NCBI GenBank assembly: GCA_007120095.1 | Contig: SKOM01000219.1 | Span: 1 to 13,358, forward strand | DNA: 13,358 bases | Direction: 5' to 3' | Source of the DNA: Candidatus Competibacteraceae bacterium | GTDB taxonomy: Bacteria; Pseudomonadota; Gammaproteobacteria; Competibacterales; Competibacteraceae | In this document: positions 6,613 to 13,358 of the stretch, in pieces | How the letters are laid out: every line of letters starts with the position of its first letter | Position numbering within the stretch: the first letter of the stretch is position 1 | Made by a program: the position numbers and the translations under genes | The notes under the pieces: model-generated | What the model saw: the letters and a program-made list of their open reading frames with translations, nothing else | Told to the model about the DNA's origin: nothing | The model's database searches: none

Positions 6613-7080
6613 TTATGACAATTCGATCGCCATGATCAGGGCGTCTTCACGCCCGTTGGGGGCGGGATAATACCGGTGGCGGATACCTACTTCACACAAT
6701 CCACTGCTCTGATAAAGCTGTCGGGCTACCGTGTTCGACGGCCTGACTTCAAGAAACAGGGACTGCGCCCCATAAACTGCTGCTAAAGCCAGCAGGTGAC
6801 CGAGCAAGCGCCGAGCTAAACCACGCCCCTGCCAATCAGGGGCAACGCATAAATTGAGCAGATGCGCCTCCCCGGCTCCTACGGAAATAATCCCGTAAGC
6901 CACCACCTGTCCTTGGTGTTCTAAGACTTGACAGCAATGTCCGACATTGAGGCAGTCCTTGAATACCCCTTTGCCCCAAGGTGCGGTGTAGGCGTGCTTT
7001 TCAATGCGGCTAATCGCATTCAGATCCGCCGGCACCATAGGGCGCAAGCGTAAATCGGTGGTCGACAACGTGGCACTCAT
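6613..7080 (-). CDS. rimI: ribosomal protein S18-alanine N-acetyltransferase
   Basis: RimI is a GNAT enzyme that transfers acetyl from acetyl-CoA to the N-terminal alanine of ribosomal protein S18. The 155 residues fit the family (E. coli 148). The acetyl-CoA loop QGRGLARRLL (84-93) follows the LLNLCVAPDW strand; SLFLEVRPSNTVARQLYQSSG (107-127) holds the catalytic-region Glu111 and Tyr123, and GIRHRYYPAPNGREDALIM (132-150) is the typical C-terminal signature for binding the S18 tail. The frame is open 20 codons further upstream inside udg, but the ATG at 7080 gives the normal N-terminus. That ATG shares one base with the udg stop (TGATG), so translation is likely coupled. Last gene of the six-gene minus-strand string, ending 15 bp from the convergent EVE-nuclease gene. 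Confidence 0.93.
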   Translation of the reverse strand: MSATLSTTDLRLRPMVPADLNAISRIEKHAYTAPWGKGVFKDCLNVGHCCQVLEHQGQVVAYGIISVGAGEAHLLNLCVAPDWQGRGLARRLLGHLLALAAVYGAQSLFLEVRPSNTVARQLYQSSGLCEVGIRHRYYPAPNGREDALIMAIELS

Positions 7081-7793
7081 CACATGACCGTTGTGGTCGT
7101 ATTCGCTAAGCTGCGTTGCGCCAGTTGTAAATCCTGCCATGCCTTGGCTTTTTGCAGCGGTGAGCGCAGCAGATAGGCGGGATGGTAGGTGACAATCAAT
7201 GGCCGACCCTGAAATTGATGCACCGTACCGCGCAGCTTACCTACCGGGGTCTGGGTTTCCAGCAGCGTCTGTGCGGCAACCCGACCCATAATCAAAAAGA
7301 CGCGGGGCTGAACCAGCTCGATTTGGCGTAATAAATACGGCCAGCAGGCTTGAATTTCCTCAGGGCGCGGGTCACGATTATCGGGCGGACGGCTTTTGAG
7401 AATATTGGCAATAAACACCCGCTCACGGTTTAAACCGATGGCTTTCAGCATGGGATCGAGCAAACGCCCGGCCCGTCCGACAAACGGCTCGCCCAGCCGA
7501 TCCTCATCGGCCCCCGGAGCTTCACCAATCACCATGCAATCGGCTTGACGATGGCCGACGCCAAACACCGCACGGGTACGGGTGGCATGCAGCGGGCAGG
7601 CCGTGCAGTCCTCGACTTCAGTGATAAGCTGTGCCCACTGGTCGGCCACAGCGATGGGTTCAACAGCCACAGCCGCCGATTCAACCGGCGGTGCGGGATC
7701 GCTCATAGAGGGTTCAAGGTGGGAACGGCTACGCCGCTGCCAGACATCGATTCCCATGGCCTGCAAATAGAGCCGGCGTGGTCGGGTACTCAT
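7080..7793 (-). CDS. uracil-DNA glycosylase, family 4-like (Fe-S type)
   Basis: This enzyme of the UdgA/COG1573 type would remove uracil from DNA to start base excision repair. Visible motifs are the N-terminal RRLYLQAMGIDVW usual for proteobacterial members, CTACPL (63-68), motif 1 GEAPGADED (90-98), FVGRAGRLLD (104-113), RPPDNRDPRPEEIQAC (135-150) and the C-terminal motif VTYHPAYLLR (201-210) with His204. Family-4 enzymes bind a 4Fe-4S cluster through four cysteines; Cys63, Cys66 and Cys150 are present, but the expected third one, 16 residues before the last in (K)CRPP, is Ser134 (codon AGC). The cluster may therefore be altered or have an unusual ligand. The ATG at 7793 lies 14 bp after the pssA stop, and the stop shares a base with the rimI start. 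Residues about 28-50 are a Pro/Ala-rich linker. Confidence 0.9.
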   Translation of the reverse strand: MSTRPRRLYLQAMGIDVWQRRSRSHLEPSMSDPAPPVESAAVAVEPIAVADQWAQLITEVEDCTACPLHATRTRAVFGVGHRQADCMVIGEAPGADEDRLGEPFVGRAGRLLDPMLKAIGLNRERVFIANILKSRPPDNRDPRPEEIQACWPYLLRQIELVQPRVFLIMGRVAAQTLLETQTPVGKLRGTVHQFQGRPLIVTYHPAYLLRSPLQKAKAWQDLQLAQRSLANTTTTVM

Positions 7794-7807
7794 TGCCCAA
7801 CTGGTAC

Positions 7808-8569
7808 TTAACCGGTCCAGTCACGACGGCGCACGCGTTGCCAGCGTCGCCAAGCCATCAAAGCCGGCCCGGATACACCGTAGCAGAAGGCAGCGGCGAA
7901 CAGCGTTTTCGGAGGATCAATGGAGATCAACACCACGATCAAGACCACAGCCAGCAACACGACAAAGGGAACCCGACCTTTAAAATCAATATCCTTGAAA
8001 CTGTAATACAGCACATTGCTGACCATCAGCACCCCCGCACTGACGGTGATCAGAAATGCCAGCCACAAAACCTGTTGACCGCTGATGCCAAAGCTGTGGA
8101 AGGCCCAGACCATACCGGCCATCAGTGCCGCAGCCGGTGGGCTGGGCAGACCCTGAAAGAAGCGTTTATCGGCATGCCCCACCTGGGTATTAAACCGCGC
8201 CAGTCGCAGAGCGGCGGCGGCAGCGTAAACAAACGCCGCCAGCCAGCCGAGTTTAGCCGGCACCCAGCCGAGATCAGCCATACCCGCCAGCGCCCACTGG
8301 AACATCAGCAGGGCAGGGGCGATACCGAATGACACCATGTCGGCCAGGCTATCGTATTGAGCGCCAAAATCACTGCTGGTGTTAGTCATGCGGGCAATGC
8401 GCCCGTCGAGATTATCCAGCACCATGGCGACAAAAATGGCAATAGCCGCCACGGTATAGCGATCCTGTACCGCAGCGACAATGGCATAGAACCCGGCAAA
8501 CAAGGCTGCAGTAGTAAACAAATTCGGCAGCAGGTAAATACCGCGGCGGCGCTTAGGGATGTGACTCAT
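7808..8569 (-). CDS. pssA: CDP-diacylglycerol--serine O-phosphatidyltransferase
   Basis: PssA makes phosphatidylserine from CDP-diacylglycerol and L-serine in the inner membrane, the precursor of phosphatidylethanolamine. The 253-residue multi-helix protein carries the complete CDP-alcohol phosphotransferase motif: Asp52, Asp55-Gly56, Ala59-Arg60, Gly69, Asp73 and Asp77 (D-x2-DG-x2-AR-x8-G-x3-D-x3-D), followed by FGIAPALL. It is the integral-membrane type of the ilv-linked gammaproteobacterial gene, unlike the peripheral E. coli PssA, which is a phospholipase D-type protein. The ATG at 8569 begins MSHIPKRRRGIYLLPNLFTT, the usual N-terminus; the open frame upstream to 8629 lies within ilvC. 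No good ribosome site precedes it; a small inverted repeat (GACGG-CCTG-CCGTC on the minus strand) sits between the ilvC stop and this start. Confidence 0.93.
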   Translation of the reverse strand: MSHIPKRRRGIYLLPNLFTTAALFAGFYAIVAAVQDRYTVAAIAIFVAMVLDNLDGRIARMTNTSSDFGAQYDSLADMVSFGIAPALLMFQWALAGMADLGWVPAKLGWLAAFVYAAAAALRLARFNTQVGHADKRFFQGLPSPPAAALMAGMVWAFHSFGISGQQVLWLAFLITVSAGVLMVSNVLYYSFKDIDFKGRVPFVVLLAVVLIVVLISIDPPKTLFAAAFCYGVSGPALMAWRRWQRVRRRDWTG

Positions 8570-8591
8570 CACAGCTAGACGGCAGGCCGTC

Positions 8592-9617
8592 TCAGTTTTT
8601 GCTCTTATCAACCAGTCGATTAGCCGCAATCCACGGCATCATGCCGCGCAGCCGCTCACCGACTTGCTCAATCGAGTGTTCTTGACTGATGCGACGCATG
8701 GCTTTGAGGGTTGGGGCGCCCGCCTGATTTTCCAGCACGAACTCACGAGCGAATTGTCCGGTTTGCACTTCTTTAAGAATCTGCCGCATTTCGGCCTTGG
8801 TTTGCTCGGTGATCACCCGCGGCCCCCGGGTAATATCCCCATATTCGGCGGTATTGGACACCGAATAGCGCATATTGGCGATGCCCCCCTCGTAAATCAG
8901 ATCCACAATCAATTTGACCTCATGCAGGCATTCAAAATAGGCCATTTCCGGCGTATAGCCCGCTTCTACCAAGGTCTCGTAACCGGCCTGAATCAGCGCG
9001 CTAACCCCGCCACACAATACCGCTTGCTCGCCAAATAAATCGGTTTCGGTTTCTTCACGGAAGGTGGTTTCAATGACCCCGGCACGGCCACCGCCAATCG
9101 CACACGCGTAAGACAGCGCGATATCTTTAGCCTGCCCGGAGGCATTCTGAGCACTCGCAATCAGACAAGGTACCCCGCCGCCGTTGACATAGTGAGAACG
9201 TACGGTATGACCAGGACCCTTGGGGGCGATCATAATCACGTCCATATCGGCACGGGGTTCAATCTGACCGAAGTGAATATTGAAGCCGTGGGCGAAAGCT
9301 AAGGCTGCACCGGCTTTGAGATTGGGGAGTACTTGTTCACGGTAAATCCGCGCCTGATGCTCGTCAGGTGCCAGCATCATCACGACATCAGCCGCAGCGA
9401 CTGCTTCTGCAACCGGCTTAACCGTTAACCCGGCGGTCTCGGCTTTAGCCACTGACGCTGACCCGGAACGCAGGCCGACGATCACCTGCCCGACACCGGA
9501 TTCCTTGAGGTTATTGGCGTGGGCATGACCTTGAGAACCGTAGCCGATGACGGCCACCGTCTTGTTTTGAATCAATGATAAATCAGCATCCTTGTCGTAG
9601 TAAATCGTGAGAGCCAT
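8592..9617 (-). CDS. ilvC: ketol-acid reductoisomerase (NADP+), class I
   Basis: IlvC converts 2-acetolactate and 2-aceto-2-hydroxybutyrate to dihydroxy acids using NADPH and Mg2+, the second common step in valine and isoleucine synthesis. From the ATG at 9617 it is 341 residues, matching the short class I enzymes (about 338). The Rossmann fingerprint is GYGSQGHAHANNL (25-37), the cofactor-specificity loop GLRSGSAS (48-55) contains the Arg and Ser residues expected for NADPH, and the metal ligands are Asp193 and Glu197 (TDLFGEQ), Glu229 and Glu233 (YFECLHE), with Ser254 (YSVSNTAEYGD) for substrate. The start 16 bp after the ilvH stop has AAGGGG upstream at a rather long spacing; the open frame further up to 9743 lies over ilvH and is not used. 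A product of this gene feeds both branched-chain amino acids and pantothenate. Confidence 0.97.
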   Translation of the reverse strand: MALTIYYDKDADLSLIQNKTVAVIGYGSQGHAHANNLKESGVGQVIVGLRSGSASVAKAETAGLTVKPVAEAVAAADVVMMLAPDEHQARIYREQVLPNLKAGAALAFAHGFNIHFGQIEPRADMDVIMIAPKGPGHTVRSHYVNGGGVPCLIASAQNASGQAKDIALSYACAIGGGRAGVIETTFREETETDLFGEQAVLCGGVSALIQAGYETLVEAGYTPEMAYFECLHEVKLIVDLIYEGGIANMRYSVSNTAEYGDITRGPRVITEQTKAEMRQILKEVQTGQFAREFVLENQAGAPTLKAMRRISQEHSIEQVGERLRGMMPWIAANRLVDKSKN

Positions 9618-9633
9618 AGTGGTAGTTTTCCCC

Positions 9634-10128
9634 TTAAGTGCGTAATGCTTTAGTGCCGCGCGCGATGCCAGTGATGCCAGTGCGTGTAATTTCGAGCAGC
9701 TCGTCACGTCCAACGGCGTCCATGAATCCATCCAGCTTATCACCCGGGCCGGTGAGTTCTACAGTGTACGTTGATTCGGTGACATCGATGACATGTCCAC
9801 GGAAGATTTCGATCAGACGCATGACCTCGGTACGCTGTTGTGGGCTGGCGGCATGAATTTTGGCCAGCATCAGCTCACGCTCAATGTGCACCCCTTCGGT
9901 GAGATCGACCAGTTTAACGACTTCGATCAGCTTGTTGAGTTGCTTGACAATCTGCTCGATGATTTCCGGAGTACCGTTGGTGACCAGGGTCATCCGCGAC
10001 AGCGACGGATCTTGCGTCGGTGCCACGCACAAGGTTTCGATATTATAACCTCGTGCAGAAAATAAATTGGCGACTCGAGACAGGGCACCAGACTCGTTTT
10101 CCAGCAAAATTGAGATAATGTGACGCAT
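9634..10128 (-). CDS. ilvH: acetolactate synthase small (regulatory) subunit
   Basis: IlvH binds the catalytic subunit, raises its activity and gives feedback inhibition by valine. The 164 residues are nearly identical in length to E. coli IlvH (163). An N-terminal ACT domain (about 3-76) begins HIISILLENESGALSRVANLFSARGYNIETL, with Asn11, Gly14, Ser17 and Asn29 all present; changes at Gly14 and Ser17 in E. coli IlvH cause valine resistance, so this subunit is predicted to be valine-sensitive. The C-terminal domain (about 80-160) has EVMRLIEIFRGHVIDVTEST and ends in the typical TGITGIARG. The ATG at 10128 shares one base with the ilvI stop (TGATG), suggesting coupled translation that would keep the subunits balanced. 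Confidence 0.97.
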   Translation of the reverse strand: MRHIISILLENESGALSRVANLFSARGYNIETLCVAPTQDPSLSRMTLVTNGTPEIIEQIVKQLNKLIEVVKLVDLTEGVHIERELMLAKIHAASPQQRTEVMRLIEIFRGHVIDVTESTYTVELTGPGDKLDGFMDAVGRDELLEITRTGITGIARGTKALRT

Positions 10129-11873
10129 CAGACTAACACCATGCCTTCTTCGTGGGTGGAGCGCATTGCATCGCGTCCGGCGAGTAACATTTCATTGTGG
10201 GCGCCACCGGCGGGAATCATCGGGAATACATTTTCTTCAGGATCAGTGATGAAGTCCAAAAATACTGTGCGATCTTTCATGGCAAAGGCTTCACGCAGAC
10301 TCGCCTCGACATCGCCGGGATTCTCGATCTTCATGCCCACATGACCATAGGCTTCGGCCAGTTTGACAAAATCAGGCAAGGCATCCATGTAAGACATGGC
10401 ATAGCGCTTCTCATAGAAAAACTCCTGCCATTGGCGCACCATTCCGAGATAACCATTGTTGAGATTGACGATTTTGACCGGCGTCTGGTATTGCAGCATG
10501 GTGGAGAGTTCTTGCAACATCATTTGGATGCTGCCCTCACCGGTGACGCAGGCGACATCGAGATCCGGACAGGCCAGTTTGCAACCCATCGCCGCAGGCA
10601 GCCCAAAGCCCATCGTGCCGAGACCACCGGAGTTAATCCAACGACGCGGTAAGTCAAAGTGGTAATACTGGGCAGCCCACATCTGGTGCTGACCCACATC
10701 CGAGGTCACAATGGCGTTACCTTCCGTGACTTTATACAACTGCTCCATCACGTATTGGGGTTTGATGAGCGTATTGTTTTGCTCGTAGCCTAACGAGTCA
10801 ATGGCTCGCCATTTCTCGATCTGTCGCCACCAACGCGCGAGCGCCTCTTTTTTCAGAGGTTGCGAGCCTTCCTCGCGGATCAAGCTGATCATGGCACGCA
10901 GCACGTTGGCCACTGAACCGACAATCGGCACTTCGACCTGGACATTTTTGGCAATCGAAGACGGATCGATATCAATGTGGACAATGCGGGCGTAGGGCGC
11001 GAATTTTTCTAAATTGCCGGTTACGCGGTCATCGAAGCGTGCTCCGATAGCAATCATCACATCGCAGTCATGCATGCACATATTGGCTTCATAAGTGCCG
11101 TGCATACCCAACATGCCGACAAATTGCGGGTCAGTGGCTGGATAGGCACCTAATCCCATTAAGGTATTAGTAACCGGATAGCCCAGCATCCGGGTGAGTT
11201 CAGTGACTTCTTTGGACGCTTCCCCGAGGATCGCCCCCCCGCCGACATAGACGATCGGGCGTTCGGCCTTGAGAATGAGTTTTACCGCTTTGCGAATCTG
11301 CCCGGTATGGCCTTTTACCGTCGGGTTATAGGAGCGCATTTTTATCGTGTGCGGGTACTCAAACACCGTCTTAGCGGCGGTAACATCTTTAGGTAGATCA
11401 ACCAACACCGGCCCCGGACGACCGGTGCTCGCAATATAAAAGGCTTTTTTCAGTGTCGTGGCGAGTTCTTTGACGTCTTTGACCAGGAAATTGTGTTTAA
11501 CGCAGGGGCGGGTGATCCCCACAGAATCGACTTCCTGAAACGCGTCATTGCCGATGAGTTTGGTCGGTACCTGGCCCGACAAAATCACCATCGGAATGGA
11601 ATCCATAAACGCAGTCGCGATGCCGGTCACCGCATTAGTAACGCCCGGCCCTGAAGTCACCAGTACGACGCCCGGCTTGCCACTCGCCCGCGCATAGCCG
11701 TCAGCCGCATGGGTTGCGGCTTGTTCATGGCGTACCAGTATGTGCTGGATGTCGTTTTGTGCATGGATGGCATCATAAACATGCAATATTGCCCCACCCG
11801 GATAGCCGAACACATAGTCGACGCCTTCTTCCTTAAGAGCACGGATGACGATTTCAGCACCGGTCAGTTCCAC
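10128..11873 (-). CDS. ilvI: acetolactate synthase large (catalytic) subunit
   Basis: This ThDP-, FAD- and Mg2+-dependent enzyme joins two pyruvates to 2-acetolactate, or pyruvate and 2-oxobutyrate to 2-aceto-2-hydroxybutyrate. At 581 residues it has the usual three domains: N-terminal ThDP domain with the catalytic Glu50 in RHEQAATHAADGYAR, a central FAD domain (GARFDDRVTG, 277-286), and a C-terminal ThDP domain with GEGSIQM (445-451) through NN (472-473), the standard metal/pyrophosphate motif with Glu in place of the more common Asp. The GTG start at 11873 is supported by a strong GAGGAG nine bases upstream. The pairing with an IlvH-type subunit favours ilvI; ilvB is an equivalent label. 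First gene of the ilvI-ilvH-ilvC-pssA-udg-rimI string; see the promoters and terminator upstream. Confidence 0.97.
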   Translation of the reverse strand: MELTGAEIVIRALKEEGVDYVFGYPGGAILHVYDAIHAQNDIQHILVRHEQAATHAADGYARASGKPGVVLVTSGPGVTNAVTGIATAFMDSIPMVILSGQVPTKLIGNDAFQEVDSVGITRPCVKHNFLVKDVKELATTLKKAFYIASTGRPGPVLVDLPKDVTAAKTVFEYPHTIKMRSYNPTVKGHTGQIRKAVKLILKAERPIVYVGGGAILGEASKEVTELTRMLGYPVTNTLMGLGAYPATDPQFVGMLGMHGTYEANMCMHDCDVMIAIGARFDDRVTGNLEKFAPYARIVHIDIDPSSIAKNVQVEVPIVGSVANVLRAMISLIREEGSQPLKKEALARWWRQIEKWRAIDSLGYEQNNTLIKPQYVMEQLYKVTEGNAIVTSDVGQHQMWAAQYYHFDLPRRWINSGGLGTMGFGLPAAMGCKLACPDLDVACVTGEGSIQMMLQELSTMLQYQTPVKIVNLNNGYLGMVRQWQEFFYEKRYAMSYMDALPDFVKLAEAYGHVGMKIENPGDVEASLREAFAMKDRTVFLDFITDPEENVFPMIPAGGAHNEMLLAGRDAMRSTHEEGMVLV

Positions 11874-11882
11874 GGCGTGAGT

Positions 11883-11888
11883 CTCCTC
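11883..11888 (-). promoter_or_regulatory. ribosome binding site of ilvI
   Basis: GAGGAG on the minus strand, within TTGAGGAGAC, stands nine bases before the GTG at 11873. It is the strongest Shine-Dalgarno sequence in the window and settles the GTG as the start. Confidence 0.75.
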
Positions 11889-11900
11889 AAGGTCAATAGA

Positions 11901-11930
11901 AATTTAGGTAACCGATTTGCATAATGGCAA
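11901..11930 (-). promoter_or_regulatory. possible proximal promoter of ilvI (P2)
   Basis: TTGCCA (11930-11925) and TAAATT (11906-11901) are separated by 18 bp on the minus strand, with five and four matches to the sigma-70 hexamers. It lies downstream of the intrinsic terminator, giving a leader of about 20 nt that includes the ribosome site. If used, ilvI escapes the terminator entirely. Confidence 0.35.
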
Positions 11931-11940
11931 AATCAGTCGG

Positions 11941-11968
11941 TAAAAAACGCCCGTACGGGACGGGCGTT
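11941..11968 (-). terminator. intrinsic terminator between the hydrolase gene and ilvI (possible attenuator)
   Basis: On the minus strand the 9-bp perfect stem AACGCCCGT / ACGGGCGTT with a five-base CCCGT loop runs directly into a T tract (TTTTTT). On the plus strand there is no T tract after the hairpin, so it acts in the minus direction only. It lies about 130 bp after the stop of the Abhydrolase_9 gene and about 70 bp before ilvI. It may end the hydrolase transcript, or, if the upstream promoter (12018-11990) is used, act as an attenuator in a short ilv leader. I see no leader peptide rich in Leu, Val or Ile. Confidence 0.85.
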
Positions 11969-11989
11969 GCTGTTGATTGCAAACTTGGA

Positions 11990-12018
11990 AACTTACTGGT
12001 AAGTACGGTAAACGTCAA
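11990..12018 (-). promoter_or_regulatory. possible distal promoter (P1) upstream of the terminator
   Basis: TTGACG (12018-12013, five of six) and TAAGTT (11995-11990, three of six) have the ideal 17-bp spacer on the minus strand. A start near 11983 would make a transcript that meets the terminator stem after about 15 nt. Either this drives an attenuated ilv leader or a tiny terminated RNA of about 40 nt, or it is not used. Confidence 0.4.
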
Positions 12019-12099
12019 GTCATTATCATGGGCTGTACAATGCTGGATTCCGCAACTGACGGTTTTTTTGAATTGCAGGCGGCGGCAATCCGCTACGCC

Positions 12100-13358
12100 C
12101 TACTCGGCAAACAACCGGCGCAGACGCTTGATTTCCGAATCACTCCAGCCTTCTGGTTCGGTCAAGGTGAGCCACGCATCAATATAGTCCGTTGCTGCGT
12201 ATTCATGACCAAAACCCGGAGGAGCAGTTCCCAACATCATATCCGCAAGCAGTTGGAGCATGGTGACCACCGGGAACCAACGCAGATTCGGTGAGACGTC
12301 CGGCCCGCGTGGTTCGCGCATCCAATCTGGCTCACGCCAGGCCGATTGTGGATCAAAAAAGGTGACAGGATCACTGGCGTACTGTAAAAACACGATGCGA
12401 AAATCGCCCCAATCGGCTGTGTACGGCTCGGAACTATGGTTTTGGTTCATGAAGCGTACGACCGAACCATCGCGGAATCGCGGCAGCCAAGCGGGTGATT
12501 TCGGCTTACGCTGCTGGGTCATGCGCCGCCAGCTGTCATTGCGAAAAGTCGGTCCGCTCCACAACGCCCCGTGAAAGGGGTCATCAATAATATCGAATAG
12601 ATCAAAGGATCGATCAGAGTTTAAGGAGCCAAGGCTTAACCCACTGAGAAACAGGCGCGGTAGGGAGTCGCGAGGCAAAGAGCGCCAATGGTTGTAAATC
12701 TCGGTAAATACTGCCCTTGCGGCTTCGGCACCATAGGCCCCTTCGGTGAGCAATGCCAGCGGACTGTTCAAGTAAGAATACTGTACGGCGACTGTAGCAA
12801 TATCGCCGCGAAACAGATATTCGACCGGATTTTGGGAGGCCGGATCAATCCAGCCGGTACCGGTTGGCGTTACCAGCAGCAGCACCGAACGTTCAAAACC
12901 TCGGACTCGTCTGAGTTCTTCCAGTGCTAAGCGGGCGCGTTGCTCAGCAGTTTCAGCCGAATTCAGGCCAACGTAAACCCGTATGGGTGAGGGTAACGGT
13001 GTGCCGAAAAAATCACTCAGTTCTTCTGCGCCAGGGCCACCGGAAATGAAACGTCGCCCCTGCCGACCCAAATCCTGCCAGGTGATTAAAGAACTCGGGC
13101 TACCGGTCTGCTGCGGCAGAAAAGGTCGCGGCAGATGGTCTTCAATCAGCGCATCCAATTGTTGAAACGACTGATCAGCGGTTTCGAGTACAAATTTCAC
13201 TAAAACCCCGTTGATCACCGACCAAAGTAGCAGCACCGAGACCACAATCCCCATGAGGTGGGAGATTCGTGGGGGGATGTGCCGGGCCAGTCTCTTGGAA
13301 AATAATAGGAAAAAACCCCAAAAAAAGCGCGTGATCATCAAAATAGCGATAAACAGCA
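12100..13358 (-). CDS. Abhydrolase_9-type alpha/beta-hydrolase, membrane protein (5' end outside window)
   Basis: The protein matches the alpha/beta-hydrolase family 9 pattern: RVYVGLNSAETAEQRARLALEELRR, then VTPTGTGWIDPASQNPVEYLFRGDIATVAVQYSYLNSPLALL, the nucleophile elbow SGLSLGS (Ser236, counting from the TTG at 13341), GALWSGPTFRNDSW, FLQYASDP and PRGPDVSPNLRWFPVVTMLQLLADM with a final GFGHEY. Such proteins have an N-terminal multi-helix membrane domain (Abhydrolase_9_N) and an enzymatic domain presumed to be a serine esterase or lipase; substrates are not known to me. In-frame starts exist at 13341 (TTG) and 13338 (ATG), but the frame stays open to the window edge and reads hydrophobic (LFIAIL), while family members are about 500-600 residues with several helices, so the true start is most likely beyond 13358. 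Two hydrophobic segments are seen (about 6-14 and 30-50). Confidence 0.85.
   Translation of the reverse strand, partial: LFIAILMITRFFWGFFLLFSKRLARHIPPRISHLMGIVVSVLLLWSVINGVLVKFVLETADQSFQQLDALIEDHLPRPFLPQQTGSPSSLITWQDLGRQGRRFISGGPGAEELSDFFGTPLPSPIRVYVGLNSAETAEQRARLALEELRRVRGFERSVLLLVTPTGTGWIDPASQNPVEYLFRGDIATVAVQYSYLNSPLALLTEGAYGAEAARAVFTEIYNHWRSLPRDSLPRLFLSGLSLGSLNSDRSFDLFDIIDDPFHGALWSGPTFRNDSWRRMTQQRKPKSPAWLPRFRDGSVVRFMNQNHSSEPYTADWGDFRIVFLQYASDPVTFFDPQSAWREPDWMREPRGPDVSPNLRWFPVVTMLQLLADMMLGTAPPGFGHEYAATDYIDAWLTLTEPEGWSDSEIKRLRRLFAE

Noticed and set aside
7778..8332. Plus-strand frame opposite pssA
   Set aside because: Antisense shadow of a well-supported gene with no recognisable protein features.
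8579..8592. Inverted repeat GACGGCAGGCCGTC followed by T-rich sequence on the plus strand as terminator
   Set aside because: No plus-strand gene ends there, and on the minus strand (the coding direction) no T tract follows, so it is probably just an intergenic stem after ilvC.
9618..9743. Longer start for ilvC at 9743
   Set aside because: It overlaps the end of ilvH, and the conserved class I N-terminus begins at the ATG at 9617.
10521..10540. Glu instead of Asp in the GDG motif of IlvI (GEGSIQM) as an active-site defect
   Set aside because: Glu can still bind the metal, the rest of the motif is intact, and I recall GEG forms in other gammaproteobacterial enzymes; probably normal variation.
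12071..12092. Hairpin GGATTGC...GCAATTC just after the hydrolase stop as terminator
   Set aside because: On the minus strand it is followed by A residues, not T, and the stem includes a wobble pair; the stem at 11946-11968 is far better.
11983..12099. Leader peptide for ilv attenuation
   Set aside because: The only ATG frame here (ATG ATA ATG ACT TGA) has four codons and is not enriched in Leu, Val or Ile.

Overview
The window looks like ordinary chromosome from a gammaproteobacterium. The basis is the gene order ilvI-ilvH-ilvC-pssA, gammaproteobacterial-type RimI, HcaT-like MFS and DUF6279 lipoprotein families, moderately high GC, and dispersed palindromic intergenic repeats of the kind common in environmental gammaproteobacteria. 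I cannot name a genus. No rRNA, tRNA, CRISPR array, integrase, transposase or phage gene is visible.

Layout. (1) 1-1254: noncoding left edge, then an HcaT-like MFS permease on the minus strand. (2) 1255-2585: a DUF6279 lipoprotein gene (+) bracketed by two direct 71-bp copies (83% identical) of a repeat with a 28-bp palindromic core; the second copy also lies between 10-bp inverted ends, and the right end contributes the -10 box of a putative panC promoter. (3) 2586-4202: panC (+), convergent with a membrane-anchored protein of unknown function (-). (4) 4293-6597: a second MFS permease (+) overlapping by 11 bp a gene for a probable EVE/PUA-like domain fused to a PD-(D/E)XK-like nuclease domain. 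(5) 11873 down to 6613: a compact minus-strand string ilvI-ilvH-ilvC-pssA-udg-rimI, with 1-nt TGATG overlaps at two junctions. It covers the acetohydroxyacid synthase and reductoisomerase steps of branched-chain amino acid synthesis, phosphatidylserine synthesis, uracil repair and ribosomal protein S18 acetylation. (6) 12100-13358: an Abhydrolase_9-type membrane serine hydrolase (-), its 5' part cut by the window edge.

IlvI, IlvH and IlvC work in sequence. Their product 2,3-dihydroxy-isovalerate leads, through 2-ketoisovalerate and pantoate (panB is not in the window), to the substrate of PanC, so the two metabolic blocks are linked although PanC is on the opposite strand. The most interesting points are the EVE-nuclease fusion (possible modified-DNA-dependent restriction), a Ser in place of a conserved Fe-S cysteine in the family-4-like uracil-DNA glycosylase, the repeat pair around the lipoprotein gene, and a strong intrinsic terminator between two candidate promoters ahead of ilvI. 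Nothing here is clearly a wholly new system.
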